DNA of 64,000 bases, taken from the NCBI GenBank assembly GCA_027943745.1, contig AP025763.1, forward strand, positions 2,604,001 through 2,668,000, given 5' to 3'. How positions within the stretch are numbered: position 1 is the first letter of the stretch; every line of letters begins with the position of its first letter. The stretch is from Neptuniibacter victor. Its GTDB lineage: Bacteria > Pseudomonadota > Gammaproteobacteria > Pseudomonadales > Balneatricaceae. A program made the translations under genes and the position numbers. The notes under the pieces are model-generated. The model saw only the letters and a list, made by a program, of their open reading frames with translations. It had not been told where the DNA came from and made no database searches. Positions 45,935-54,235 of this stretch are shown here, one piece after another.

Positions 45935-48679
45935 TTAGTGCGGTAAATTTAAACGCAACCGCTGCCAATCTTCCGTAGGCTCATTCAGCATCATCCGCAT
46001 ATCGACAACCTCCTCTTCCACATTGAAGCTATTCTCAAAACCTAGCTTCTTAGCGAGATTCTGCATCCCTTTGTTAGTGGGAAGCGTTGAGCCAATAATC
46101 TGTAATGTTCCACGACTTTTGCAGTAATCGACAACCTTACTCATCAATGCCACACCTAAACCTTCACCTTGAAGATCATCACGGATAACAACACTAAATT
46201 CAGAACGAACATTGTCAGCATCCGTAACAGCACGAACAACACCCAAGGTTTCCATTCCCTTGCCCTCATCACGCGGCACAGAGATAATAAAAGCCATCTC
46301 TCGGTCATAATCGATCTGAGTCCAATTCGCTAACTCTTGATGCGTAGGAATGCCACGGCTATAGAAGTAACGTAAGCGAATCGACTGCGGGCTTAGCTTA
46401 TTGTAGAACTCTAGGTGGTTCGGCTCATCCTCGCCACGGATCGCTCGCATTATGGCACGACGTCCTGATCGCTTAAGTGTGACCTCTTCTGTTAAATGCT
46501 CAGGATAAGGCGAGATGGAAAGCTGTCCAGGTGCATCTGATAATGAGATAGCAACATCCATCACCAACAATCCACTCTTGTTGACTAATAGCGGATTAAT
46601 CTCAAGGCACTTAAGATTAGGCAGATCGACAATCATCTCTGAAAGCTTAAGTAACAAGTTACACAACTGTTGCTTATCCTGTTCGGGACGATAGCTATTA
46701 TCTTCGATTATCTGACACAACCTTGATTGACGGATCAGTTCCGACGCTAAGGCTAAATTTAACGGTGGCAACATAATGTGACGATCTGCTAGGACATCAA
46801 CTGTGTGCCCACCAACACCAAACACAATGACAGGGCCAAATGTAGGGTCTCGTGTAATACCTACATTAATCTGTAATGATTGGAAGCCTCGTTTCATCTG
46901 CTGTACGCAAAACCCCATCTGCTCTTCTGTAGGGATACTTTCGGCAATCCGGTACGAAAGCTGCGTCGTTGCGTGTTCTACCTCAGCATGAGAGAACAGA
47001 TCTTGCGCTAGATCCTTCCAACGTTGACTACCTTTCTCGTCGTAGCTGAAAGGATAAACATTTTGTTTATGCAGCGCTTTAACCTGAACAGAGTTCTCAA
47101 TTTTTCCGGCGTGTTTAACAACACTATCAATGTCTGGACTATAGAATGTATTGGATACCGGGATATCGTATAGATCTAACAGCGCAAAAGATTCTTGGTG
47201 AGTCAGGTAATCTCGCTTTTCCGCCAATGTCGCTTGGATCAATTCACGCGCACGAATGTGATTTGGGCTGTGCTGCTCAATATATGGCGGAGGCGTTTGT
47301 TTCATCACCTCCTGATTCCGATGAAAATCCACCATATGCATAAAAGCATCAACCGACTCTTCAGGCGTCAAGAAAGTAGAAATACCTGCGGAATTGCAAT
47401 GATTCCTCGCCTCAATGGCAGTCGCTCGCCCCATAAAACAGGTTAGAACATTTCGCGGTGTTTTCTTGGCAATTTGAATAACCGCATCCGCTGTTTTCAC
47501 GGAAGGCGCCATACGTGTAGGTGCATGAATCATTAAAACGGCATCTACATTTTTATCTTTAGTCAGCAAGCGTACCGCTTCTGCAAACTTTTCAGGTTCC
47601 GCATCTGCATTTAAATCCACTGGATTGGCACGATTCCAATGACTAGGCAGCAGATCAGCCAAAGCTGCGGTTGTTTCGTCGGTAAGCTGAGCTAATTCGC
47701 CACGTTGTTGTAGCAGACGCTCTGTAGCCAGCGCATTAGGGCCAGCACCATTCGATACAATGGCTAAACGCTCACCACGCATCGGCTTCATGCGGGTTAA
47801 TGTTTCTAAAGCATTGAACAACTCATCCGATGTATCCACCCGAACAACACCAGCACGGCGCAGGGCGGCATCGTAAACGAGATCATCATCATAAATACCT
47901 GGAGCTAGCTCGGTATCAGACTTTTCACCCACAAATGTATCGTTCTTCAACACCAAAACTAGCTTATTACGCGATGCCGAACGTACTGCAGATAGGAAAT
48001 CACGTGCCGAACCATCCACCCGATTTAACTGCAATAAAATTGCGTGGGTATAAGGATCTTGAGCCAGATAATCGATCACTGAAGGCAGATCAACATCCGC
48101 ACCATCGCCCAATGTCAAAAAATGAGAAAAGCCTATCTCCTGTCCAGTAGCCCAATCGATCATCGCGGTACCTAAAATGCCGGATTGACCAATATAAGCA
48201 ACCTTACCTTTTAGGATATTTACATGGGAATAGCTTGCATTCATGTTGTGCCCTGGCACAAGCATTCCCATACAATCGGGTCCCATGATACGGATGCCAT
48301 AAGGCTTAGCTGCCTCACGTACTTCATCACGCAGTGACTGACTGTTATCCCCCTCTGCAATAGAGAGGCCACCCGTAAGGATCATCACTGCTTTCACCAT
48401 ACTCGCGCCTAACGCTCGGATGATATCAGCAACCGTTTCAGGGGGAGAACAGATAATAGCAAGATCTGGCATTTCAGGTAGATCAGGCAAACATTTATAG
48501 CATGGTACCCCATGAACTTCAGAGTAACCCTGACTATTCACCGCATACATTGCACCTTTAAAACCACTCTCTTGAAGGTTCTGTAATACCACACCACCCA
48601 TGCTGTTCTCTCTAGCAGATGCGCCGAAAACAGCAATAGAAGCCGGTTTAAAAAAACGTTTAAGGTACTTAGTAGACAC
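45935..48679 (-). CDS. PatZ-like bifunctional acyl-CoA synthetase/GNAT protein acetyltransferase
   Basis: 914 residues from a GTG with AGGA eight bases upstream. Order: CoA-binding Rossmann domain (IAVFGASARENSMGG, residues ~10-130), succinyl-CoA-ligase-like domains (GQSGILGTAMIDW and on to about 460), ATP-grasp-like domain (about 485-710, with GVGGHTVDVLADR), and a C-terminal GNAT domain (about 740-900, VRDDLQGEGLGVALMSKVVDYCKSRG). The active-site His of the synthetase part is not readily seen, as in protein acetyltransferases of this kind. It probably acetylates lysines of acetyl-CoA synthetase and others. Confidence 0.88.
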   Translation of the reverse strand: MSTKYLKRFFKPASIAVFGASARENSMGGVVLQNLQESGFKGAMYAVNSQGYSEVHGVPCYKCLPDLPEMPDLAIICSPPETVADIIRALGASMVKAVMILTGGLSIAEGDNSQSLRDEVREAAKPYGIRIMGPDCMGMLVPGHNMNASYSHVNILKGKVAYIGQSGILGTAMIDWATGQEIGFSHFLTLGDGADVDLPSVIDYLAQDPYTHAILLQLNRVDGSARDFLSAVRSASRNKLVLVLKNDTFVGEKSDTELAPGIYDDDLVYDAALRRAGVVRVDTSDELFNALETLTRMKPMRGERLAIVSNGAGPNALATERLLQQRGELAQLTDETTAALADLLPSHWNRANPVDLNADAEPEKFAEAVRLLTKDKNVDAVLMIHAPTRMAPSVKTADAVIQIAKKTPRNVLTCFMGRATAIEARNHCNSAGISTFLTPEESVDAFMHMVDFHRNQEVMKQTPPPYIEQHSPNHIRARELIQATLAEKRDYLTHQESFALLDLYDIPVSNTFYSPDIDSVVKHAGKIENSVQVKALHKQNVYPFSYDEKGSQRWKDLAQDLFSHAEVEHATTQLSYRIAESIPTEEQMGFCVQQMKRGFQSLQINVGITRDPTFGPVIVFGVGGHTVDVLADRHIMLPPLNLALASELIRQSRLCQIIEDNSYRPEQDKQQLCNLLLKLSEMIVDLPNLKCLEINPLLVNKSGLLVMDVAISLSDAPGQLSISPYPEHLTEEVTLKRSGRRAIMRAIRGEDEPNHLEFYNKLSPQSIRLRYFYSRGIPTHQELANWTQIDYDREMAFIISVPRDEGKGMETLGVVRAVTDADNVRSEFSVVIRDDLQGEGLGVALMSKVVDYCKSRGTLQIIGSTLPTNKGMQNLAKKLGFENSFNVEEEVVDMRMMLNEPTEDWQRLRLNLPH

Positions 48680-49029
48680 GCTGGCATTCCTCTATCACGA
48701 ATCTAATTATCTTATACTTTTTTGCGCCGCAACAAAACATAGACTTTATACCAAAGTCTTATTAAAAAGCGTTGTATTAACACTTGTTGAGCAGGATCAA
48801 TTTTCATCACAAACTACTGGGAATTGGTAACCAAGTTACCAGTCAACCCCCAAACGTGCTTTCAACCAAACTAACCTCTTCCTCATTAAAAACACTGAAA
48901 AAACGGATAACCCATTGATTTGCTTAAATCTAATTATCTTTGCTTCTCTACTGAGGCTATTGGCACTTGCTTTGCTTATAGAAGAGTAATGCTATCCACC
49001 CATTCACTTATAATAAGATAGGTAAAACG
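48680..49029. other. Divergent intergenic region, PatZ-like / hupE
   Basis: 350 bp. Holds the sigma-54 promoter at 48961-48976 and no ORF of note. Confidence 0.5.
48961..48976 (+). promoter_or_regulatory. Sigma-54 (RpoN) promoter of hupE
   Basis: TGGCAC-TTGCT-TTGCT: the GG at -24 (48962-48963) and GC at -12 (48974-48975) are separated by exactly ten bases, as needed. It is 54 bp from the hupE ATG. Confidence 0.8.
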
Positions 49030-49611
49030 ATGACCCACTTACGATCAACGCTACTCTCTACCTTAATGATAGTCGCCTCTCTTTTGTCTGTACCCGCTTT
49101 TGCACATACAGAAGCCACAAGTGCTAACTTTATTACTGGCGTACTTCATCCTTTAAGCGGTATAGATCACCTATTAGCAATGATTGCCGTGGGAATGTGG
49201 GCCGCTCAGCAAAAAGGCAAAACATGTTTCAATGCTCCCGCTAGTTTTTTAGCGATGCTTTTCATCGGTTTTATTCTAGGTGTGAACGCCATCACACTCC
49301 CTTTTATTGAAACCGGTATCGCGCTGTCGGTCTTACTACTTGGCCTCATGTTGACTTTAACTATTCGTTTACCAAAACAGCTAGCCCTAGCATTGATTGG
49401 TTCATTTGCCCTTTACCATGGTATCGCTCACGGTGCAGAGTTCATTGGTGCAAGCGCCGCTCTGTTTGCCTTCGGCTTTATGTTCTCAACGTTGATTCTC
49501 CATATCTTGGGGCTCTATTCCTCTCAAAAGCTACAAAGCACAATGCCTATCATGATTAAAACACTCGGGAGTTTTATCGCTATCACAGGTGCCACGTTAT
49601 TAGTTAGCTAA
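49030..49611 (+). CDS. hupE: HupE/UreJ-family nickel/cobalt permease
   Basis: 193 residues with a cleavable signal peptide (about 1-25, ending AFA) and six membrane helices. The family signature HPLSGIDHLLAMIAVGMWAA lies at about residues 39-58, and FALYHGIAHGAEFIG at about 121-135 supplies further His residues. Members import Ni2+ for hydrogenase or urease. The hyp operon at the right end needs nickel, so the two are likely linked. ATAGG lies seven bases before the ATG. Confidence 0.92.
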   Translation: MTHLRSTLLSTLMIVASLLSVPAFAHTEATSANFITGVLHPLSGIDHLLAMIAVGMWAAQQKGKTCFNAPASFLAMLFIGFILGVNAITLPFIETGIALSVLLLGLMLTLTIRLPKQLALALIGSFALYHGIAHGAEFIGASAALFAFGFMFSTLILHILGLYSSQKLQSTMPIMIKTLGSFIAITGATLLVS

Positions 49612-49678
49612 ATACTCTCTAGCGTAATTGCACTTTCAAAAATGCTCTCGCATCGCCTCACCAAGAGAGCCTTTTCTT

Positions 49679-49701
49679 TAGGTACGCTCTGCGTACCTTC
49701 T
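49679..49701 (+). terminator. Terminator 1 after hupE
   Basis: GGTACGC-TCT-GCGTACC followed by TTCTTTTT. Confidence 0.8.
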
Positions 49702-49731
49702 TTTTCCATACCATCACCCAAAAGTGGTTTC

Positions 49732-49757
49732 GTCGGGCAAATACGCCCGACTTTTTT
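49732..49757 (+). terminator. Terminator 2 after hupE
   Basis: GTCGGGC-AAATAC-GCCCGAC followed by TTTTTT. A second strong terminator 50 bp after the first. Confidence 0.85.
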
Positions 49758-49851
49758 CTGTAACAGCGAATAGTTTTAATTACTCCTTTCCAATTTCGAA
49801 ATCTGTACCATAATCAGGCTATGTTTAAACTCAAGTTAGTGAGGCATTGCA

Positions 49852-50067
49852 ATGAGCCAACAACGCCCCGTTAGTAATGAGCCAGAAAACAATAACGATC
49901 TGGAAGACTGGATAGTTGATGATAACGCCGAGCAAGAGATGGCTGAATCGACAATTCGCAAAAAAGAGAGTATCAACCCTGCCAAACGCCGGCGCTTAGA
50001 AGCGATGCGTGAGGAGAGGGAGCTACTGAATGACATTAAAGATGTATTTGATGAATGGGATGACTAG
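49852..50067 (+). CDS. Small charged protein, PA3496-like
   Basis: 71 residues, no membrane segment. Acidic first half (NDLEDWIVDDNAEQEM), a basic middle with NPAKRRRLEAMREERELLNDI and an acidic end. This layout matches the small PA3496-type proteins, proposed to affect envelope integrity. GAGG lies seven bases before the ATG. Recognition is moderate because of the short length. Confidence 0.6.
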   Translation: MSQQRPVSNEPENNNDLEDWIVDDNAEQEMAESTIRKKESINPAKRRRLEAMREERELLNDIKDVFDEWDD

Positions 50068-50073
50068 TAAATA

Positions 50074-50286
50074 CTAAGCGCAGGCTGAACTATCAGCGTG
50101 CGCTTTCGCACTATTCTCTTCTAACAAAAAGATATCTTGCTCAGTAAACTCAAACATTGTTTGGCACAATTTACAGTGGAAGATACTTGCTTGCTTATCC
50201 CCTTTAACTAATACCAGATATTGATGCGGATCAGTTGTGATTGCAGATTCAATCAAAACCGTGCAGTGGCTACATTTCGTGCGCAT
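50074..50286 (-). CDS. Small zinc-ribbon-like protein
   Basis: 70 residues with two CxxC pairs (CSHC near residue 5, CKLC near 38) that could hold one zinc ion, with a helical tail. Start preceded by GGTGGGG. Convergent with the PA3496-like gene by a 6-bp gap. Family not recognised. Confidence 0.6.
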   Translation of the reverse strand: MRTKCSHCTVLIESAITTDPHQYLVLVKGDKQASIFHCKLCQTMFEFTEQDIFLLEENSAKAHADSSACA

Positions 50287-50397
50287 ACCCCACCCCTTTA
50301 CTTGATCAATACATCAAGAATGGTGCAGATTTCCGGTTTATTCAAATTGAGGGGTTAAAAAATCACAAAGCGTTGATGGAATTGATACAATACGAGG

Positions 50398-50811
50398 ATG
50401 TTAACTATATCAAGTCGTCTAACCATTCCTCGCCACGAGATCGAGTTTAACGCCATCAGGGCACAAGGTAATGGCGGGCAAAACGTCAATAAAGTATCAA
50501 GTGCAATCCATCTGCGTTTTGATATTAAACGCTCCTGCCTGCCTGATTTCTATAAAGAAAGGCTTCTTGCCTACGGAGACCAGCGCATCACATCTGATGG
50601 CATGATTATCATTAAAGCACAGAGCTTTCGGGATCAGGAGCGAAATAAAGAAGATGCCTTATTGCGTCTTAAAGAGCTGATTTTAGCCGCAACGAAAGTT
50701 GAAAAAGCCAGACGAGCCACCAAACCGACTCGTAGTTCGCAGCGCAAAAGGATGGACAAAAAAAATCAGCGTAGCCAGACAAAAAAAGGCCGCGGCAAAG
50801 TAAACTACTAG
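50398..50811 (+). CDS. arfB: Alternative ribosome-rescue factor ArfB (YaeJ)
   Basis: 137 residues, the usual size. IRAQGNGGQNVNKVSSAIHLRFDI has the peptidyl-hydrolase GGQ motif in a class-I release-factor-like domain. The long basic tail (ARRATKPTRSSQRKRMDKK and onward) fits the mRNA-entry-channel binding of ArfB. It frees stalled ribosomes on truncated mRNA. The GAGG is directly next to the ATG, so translation may be weak. Confidence 0.92.
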   Translation: MLTISSRLTIPRHEIEFNAIRAQGNGGQNVNKVSSAIHLRFDIKRSCLPDFYKERLLAYGDQRITSDGMIIIKAQSFRDQERNKEDALLRLKELILAATKVEKARRATKPTRSSQRKRMDKKNQRSQTKKGRGKVNY

Positions 50812-50839
50812 CCACGACCTTTTGCTAAATCGGTATTTA

Positions 50840-51373
50840 TTAAGTTAAACGCTTTAATAACACTTCAAACTGCTGATCACCTGAAGCAATAAATAGCTGT
50901 TCTTCACTGATGGTAATCGTCAGTTCCATATTACGTTCGCAGAGATGACCTAAAGGATCGACTTGATCCGCAACAAAACTAAACACCTCTGTTTTAGGTA
51001 AAGCATTCATCGCATCACGGTGTTTCCCCCACCAGATATCAACTTCCGATCCGTAAGCATACAGCCTCACTTTATCAGCACGACTCACCCCTTTGCGCAA
51101 ACGCTCAGGTGAAGCCTGGCCAACCTCAATCCAGCAATCAACAGAGTTATCGGGGCGAGTAATCCAAAGATCTGGTTCTTCCGCGGTTGATAAACCTTTG
51201 GTAAAACTTAAATCTTGATCGTAATTAAGCGCATAAGCGAGTACTCGAACCATCATTCTCACCGCAGTTTCAGATGGGTGCAACGCTAAGGTTAACTTTT
51301 CAGTGGCATAAACATCGCGGTTCATATCAACCAAATTTAAGGTTGCTTTGTAGATAGTGGGTTTCAACGCCAT
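50840..51373 (-). CDS. yaeQ: YaeQ-family protein
   Basis: 177 residues from the ATG at 51373, the normal YaeQ length; an upstream in-frame start adds 15 residues. MALKPTIYKATLNLVDMNRDVY at the start, EEPDLWITRPDNSVDCWIEVGQ and KGVSRADKVRLYAYG are family hallmarks, from a PD-(D/E)xK-like nuclease fold. The function is uncertain. Convergent with arfB. Confidence 0.9.
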   Translation of the reverse strand: MALKPTIYKATLNLVDMNRDVYATEKLTLALHPSETAVRMMVRVLAYALNYDQDLSFTKGLSTAEEPDLWITRPDNSVDCWIEVGQASPERLRKGVSRADKVRLYAYGSEVDIWWGKHRDAMNALPKTEVFSFVADQVDPLGHLCERNMELTITISEEQLFIASGDQQFEVLLKRLT

Positions 51374-51512
51374 GCTTGAATGCCTGTTATTAAATTTAGG
51401 AGCATCTTTATACTGCATCCCACCCTAGTTTTAAATACAATCCCTCTCTCTATTGTTTTTCCATGGCTATAAGTATCCCGCCTTTATCGAATAATTCCTG
51501 TATGAGGTCATT

Positions 51513-52580
51513 ATGGAACTAAAACATCTGGCAATTCGTGAACTGGTTAAAGAGTCCGAGGAATCTCCTGCGCGTATTACTGAACGTGGCGGCATCATTC
51601 CCACCTCATCCCCCATCGCAATCCAGCTGTTTGAGACCTTGAATTCTGCCTTTAGCCGTCGCTCCAGCCTTACCCATGGCTCGTTTAATAACGAAGAGGA
51701 ACAAGGCTATCCCTTTATCTCCGCCTTTGAAGAGTTTGTAGGTCAGGATTGGAACGAGACAGCATTCACTAGCTTGATTGATAAGAGCATGACACAGCTT
51801 GCGTCAGCAATTAACAACCCTTCAGCACATACGGCTAACGGCGGTTATGTTTTATTCTCCCTCTATGCCAGTGACCGCTATGAGTATTTATTGATCGCTT
51901 TAGTACGGGACAAAGCCAGCATTGGCTTTGATAATGATCTTCATCCGACAGAGATCATGGAGGTCAATCTTGATCAGCTACATCAAGCAGCGCGAATTAA
52001 TATCAGTACCTTCCGCAAGAAACAGGATAGCTACTTAAGCTTTATTGGCAGTAAAGAAAAAGGGGAAATTACACATTATTTCTCAACAGCTTTTGGCTGT
52101 ACTGACGTGACACCTTCGCGCAAATCAACCGGGGAATTAATTCGCGCAACACGTGATTTTTGTAATCAAAACAATATGAGTGATCGCAAAGAGGAGGTAG
52201 TAGAAGATGTGGTTAGCTACTTATCTCGACAGCGCTCAGAAAAAGAATCGGCCAATCTCAATGAGATCGAAAACCTGTTCGATGCTTATATCCCTCCAGA
52301 GCAGGCTGAGACAGCAGCAGGCACCTTTGGCAAATTTGCCAACAAAGGCCCTTACAATGTTAGCCAAGAATTTCAGCCTCATACGAGTACGATCAATCGA
52401 TTTGCAAAACTTAAAGTTAAATCTGATAACTGGAGTGTCGACTTTACAAAGCGTAACTTTGGCGAATTAAACTCAGGTAAAGATATCGAGTTTGATGAGG
52501 ACAATGGCCGTATTATTATCAGCCGCCTCCCGAGCAAAGTGATCAATCAGCTGCGCGAGGCACTCGAAGCGGAAGAGTAG
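51513..52580 (+). CDS. yejK: Nucleoid-associated protein NdpA/YejK
   Basis: 355 residues. N-terminal MELKHLAIRELVKESEE, then ANGGYVLFSLYASDRYEYLLIALVRDK, LDQLHQAARINISTFRKKQDSYLSFIG and GELIRATRDFCNQNN are conserved landmarks of the 37-kDa nucleoid-associated family. GAGG lies five bases before the ATG. Followed by a strong terminator. Confidence 0.9.
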   Translation: MELKHLAIRELVKESEESPARITERGGIIPTSSPIAIQLFETLNSAFSRRSSLTHGSFNNEEEQGYPFISAFEEFVGQDWNETAFTSLIDKSMTQLASAINNPSAHTANGGYVLFSLYASDRYEYLLIALVRDKASIGFDNDLHPTEIMEVNLDQLHQAARINISTFRKKQDSYLSFIGSKEKGEITHYFSTAFGCTDVTPSRKSTGELIRATRDFCNQNNMSDRKEEVVEDVVSYLSRQRSEKESANLNEIENLFDAYIPPEQAETAAGTFGKFANKGPYNVSQEFQPHTSTINRFAKLKVKSDNWSVDFTKRNFGELNSGKDIEFDEDNGRIIISRLPSKVINQLREALEAEE

Positions 52581-52604
52581 CTCCTAACCTCCAACGGTTT
52601 AAAC

Positions 52605-52637
52605 ATCCCCAACCGGTACTGCCGCTTGGGGATTTTT
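52605..52637 (+). terminator. Terminator of yejK
   Basis: ATCCCCAA-N13-TTGGGGAT followed by TTTT: an 8-bp stem and short U-tract. Confidence 0.8.
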
Positions 52638-52712
52638 GTATGTATAAGTCCATACAGACAAATCAGCGCGACTTTCAGAAAATAGATTCATCAACTGAGA
52701 GGGCACTGATTC

Positions 52713-52994
52713 ATGCACACAACTAACCGCGACACTCAACATCTACATACGATAAACTGCTTTCTGTTTGGCCTTACCGTCACCAATCTAAAGGCTGTAC
52801 TCGCTGCACTTAAACATCAACTGGCAGAATACGATTACACTCTTATTGACACCCAACTTCGTGGCTACCGTATGATTATCACAGTCATCGACCAACAATC
52901 AGGGCGCGCGGAGCCTATTGTTGAAGTGAGCAACTGCCCAGAACAGCCTACTGAGCTGATAATGTTGTTTAAACAGTGTCAGTTCGCTGCTTGA
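52713..52994 (+). CDS. Small protein of unknown function
   Basis: 93 residues, preceded by GAGAGGG nine bases before the ATG. One region is hydrophobic-amphipathic (FLFGLTVTNLKAVLAAL), and a strand-rich second half follows (RGYRMIITVID). It sits 41 bp before the AraC gene and in the same direction. I do not recognise it. A regulator partner is possible. Confidence 0.55.
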   Translation: MHTTNRDTQHLHTINCFLFGLTVTNLKAVLAALKHQLAEYDYTLIDTQLRGYRMIITVIDQQSGRAEPIVEVSNCPEQPTELIMLFKQCQFAA

Positions 52995-53035
52995 TATGTA
53001 AAATCAGAATTGATTCTTTACCCACACAGTCTGTT

Positions 53036-54097
53036 ATGAGCTTTGATTTAGACACAGAACAACTTTTAACATCTTCCCAAATATCCACTGTTGTTGGCGG
53101 ATGGTCTGTTGCTGTGGCAAGAGCCTTAGATTCACTTGGCTGTGACGGCGATAGATTACTGAAAGATGCAGGTATCGATCTGCAACAAAAGCTCGATGTA
53201 AATGCCCGCTTTAGTGCAAACCACACCCGAAAACTATGGCAACTCGCCTTAATAGAAACAGGACAAGAAGATATTGGTTTGCAAGTAGCGCAATTTGTTT
53301 GCCCTACTACGTTTCATGCGCTGGGCTTTTCCTTATGGGCTAGCAATAGCCTTATGGATGCCTTACAACGCATGGTCCGCTTCGACCTGTTGTTAAATGA
53401 TGGCTGCACTCTTTCTATTAGCCCAGCAACGAACAATCAATATCGTTTTAGCATGGAAGTTAAACTTGCAGAAACTCAAGCCTTGGTTGTACCGACAGGT
53501 GTTGATTATTTTTTAGGCGCCGTTGTAAAGATGTTTCGCGATATGTCTATGCCCCTCTTCTCGCCAAGTAGCGTCCATTTAAGCCGACCAACACCGACAC
53601 AACCTGATGCTTGGAAAGATTACTTCCAGTGCCCGGTTCATTTTGAAAGTGAGTCAAACTATCTCATTTTTGATGCAGCTGAATTAACCGCCACTTTAGC
53701 CACGGGCAACAGCCAACTTGCCGAACAAAATGATAAATTGGTAGAAGATTATTTAGCCAAAATGCAGATGCAAGATATCTGCGGACAGGTTCGAAGCGCA
53801 CTTATCGAACTAATGCCCCTTGGGATAACAACCATGGACGGTATTGCCGAATCATTATCAATCCCTGCTCGAACTCTGAAGTACAAACTCAATCAGCAAG
53901 GTACAACCCTACAACAATTACGCGATAAAATACGTGAAGAACTAGCACGACAGTATCTGCAGCACTCACCTCAATCCTTCACCCAAATCGCCTACTCCCT
54001 TGGCTTTTCTGACCCTGCACACTTTAATCGTGCTTTCAAACGCTGGAGCGGAGAAACCCCCACCGCCTACCGAAAACGAACAAACGGTTCTCCCTAA
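53036..54097 (+). CDS. AraC-family transcriptional regulator (arabinose-binding-like domain)
   Basis: 353 residues from the ATG at 53036, chosen because the upstream 20 codons overlap the preceding gene; no strong ribosome-binding site is present. The N-terminal effector domain (PF12625-like, ALDSLGCDGDRLLKDAGIDLQQ, TFHALGFSLWASNSLMDALQRM) occupies residues 20-210. The AraC helix-turn-helix pair covers about 240-350: IAESLSIPARTLKYKLNQQGTT and FTQIAYSLGFSDPAHFNRAFKRWSGETPTAYR. It is immediately upstream of hpaD, and two matching sites stand between them. Confidence 0.9.
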   Translation: MSFDLDTEQLLTSSQISTVVGGWSVAVARALDSLGCDGDRLLKDAGIDLQQKLDVNARFSANHTRKLWQLALIETGQEDIGLQVAQFVCPTTFHALGFSLWASNSLMDALQRMVRFDLLLNDGCTLSISPATNNQYRFSMEVKLAETQALVVPTGVDYFLGAVVKMFRDMSMPLFSPSSVHLSRPTPTQPDAWKDYFQCPVHFESESNYLIFDAAELTATLATGNSQLAEQNDKLVEDYLAKMQMQDICGQVRSALIELMPLGITTMDGIAESLSIPARTLKYKLNQQGTTLQQLRDKIREELARQYLQHSPQSFTQIAYSLGFSDPAHFNRAFKRWSGETPTAYRKRTNGSP

Positions 54098-54110
54098 GCT
54101 TTAGATTGCC

Positions 54111-54146
54111 TTAAATGGCAAACACTCTGTTTTAAATGGCAAAGAC
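54111..54146 (+). promoter_or_regulatory. AraC-type direct repeats and -10 box upstream of hpaD
   Basis: Two copies of TTAAATGGCAAA with the last three bases CAC or GAC: 54111-54125 and 54132-54146, 14 of 15 identical, spaced 21 bp. A -10 hexamer TATACT follows at 54164-54169; the -35 position, 17 bp upstream, falls at 54141-54146, inside the second copy, a class-II activation layout. Confidence 0.75.
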
Positions 54147-54235
54147 CCTTTACAAATTGTGCCTATACTCCTCTCTTCTACCTTGTAGCAGACCAATATC
54201 AAGGTTCTAAAAATAAAAATTTGAGGATCAAAACC

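Noticed and set aside
49852-50067. Antitoxin-like reading of the 71-residue protein
   Set aside because: Charged ends fit the PA3496-type pattern better and there is no adjacent toxin; the zinc-ribbon protein is on the other strand.
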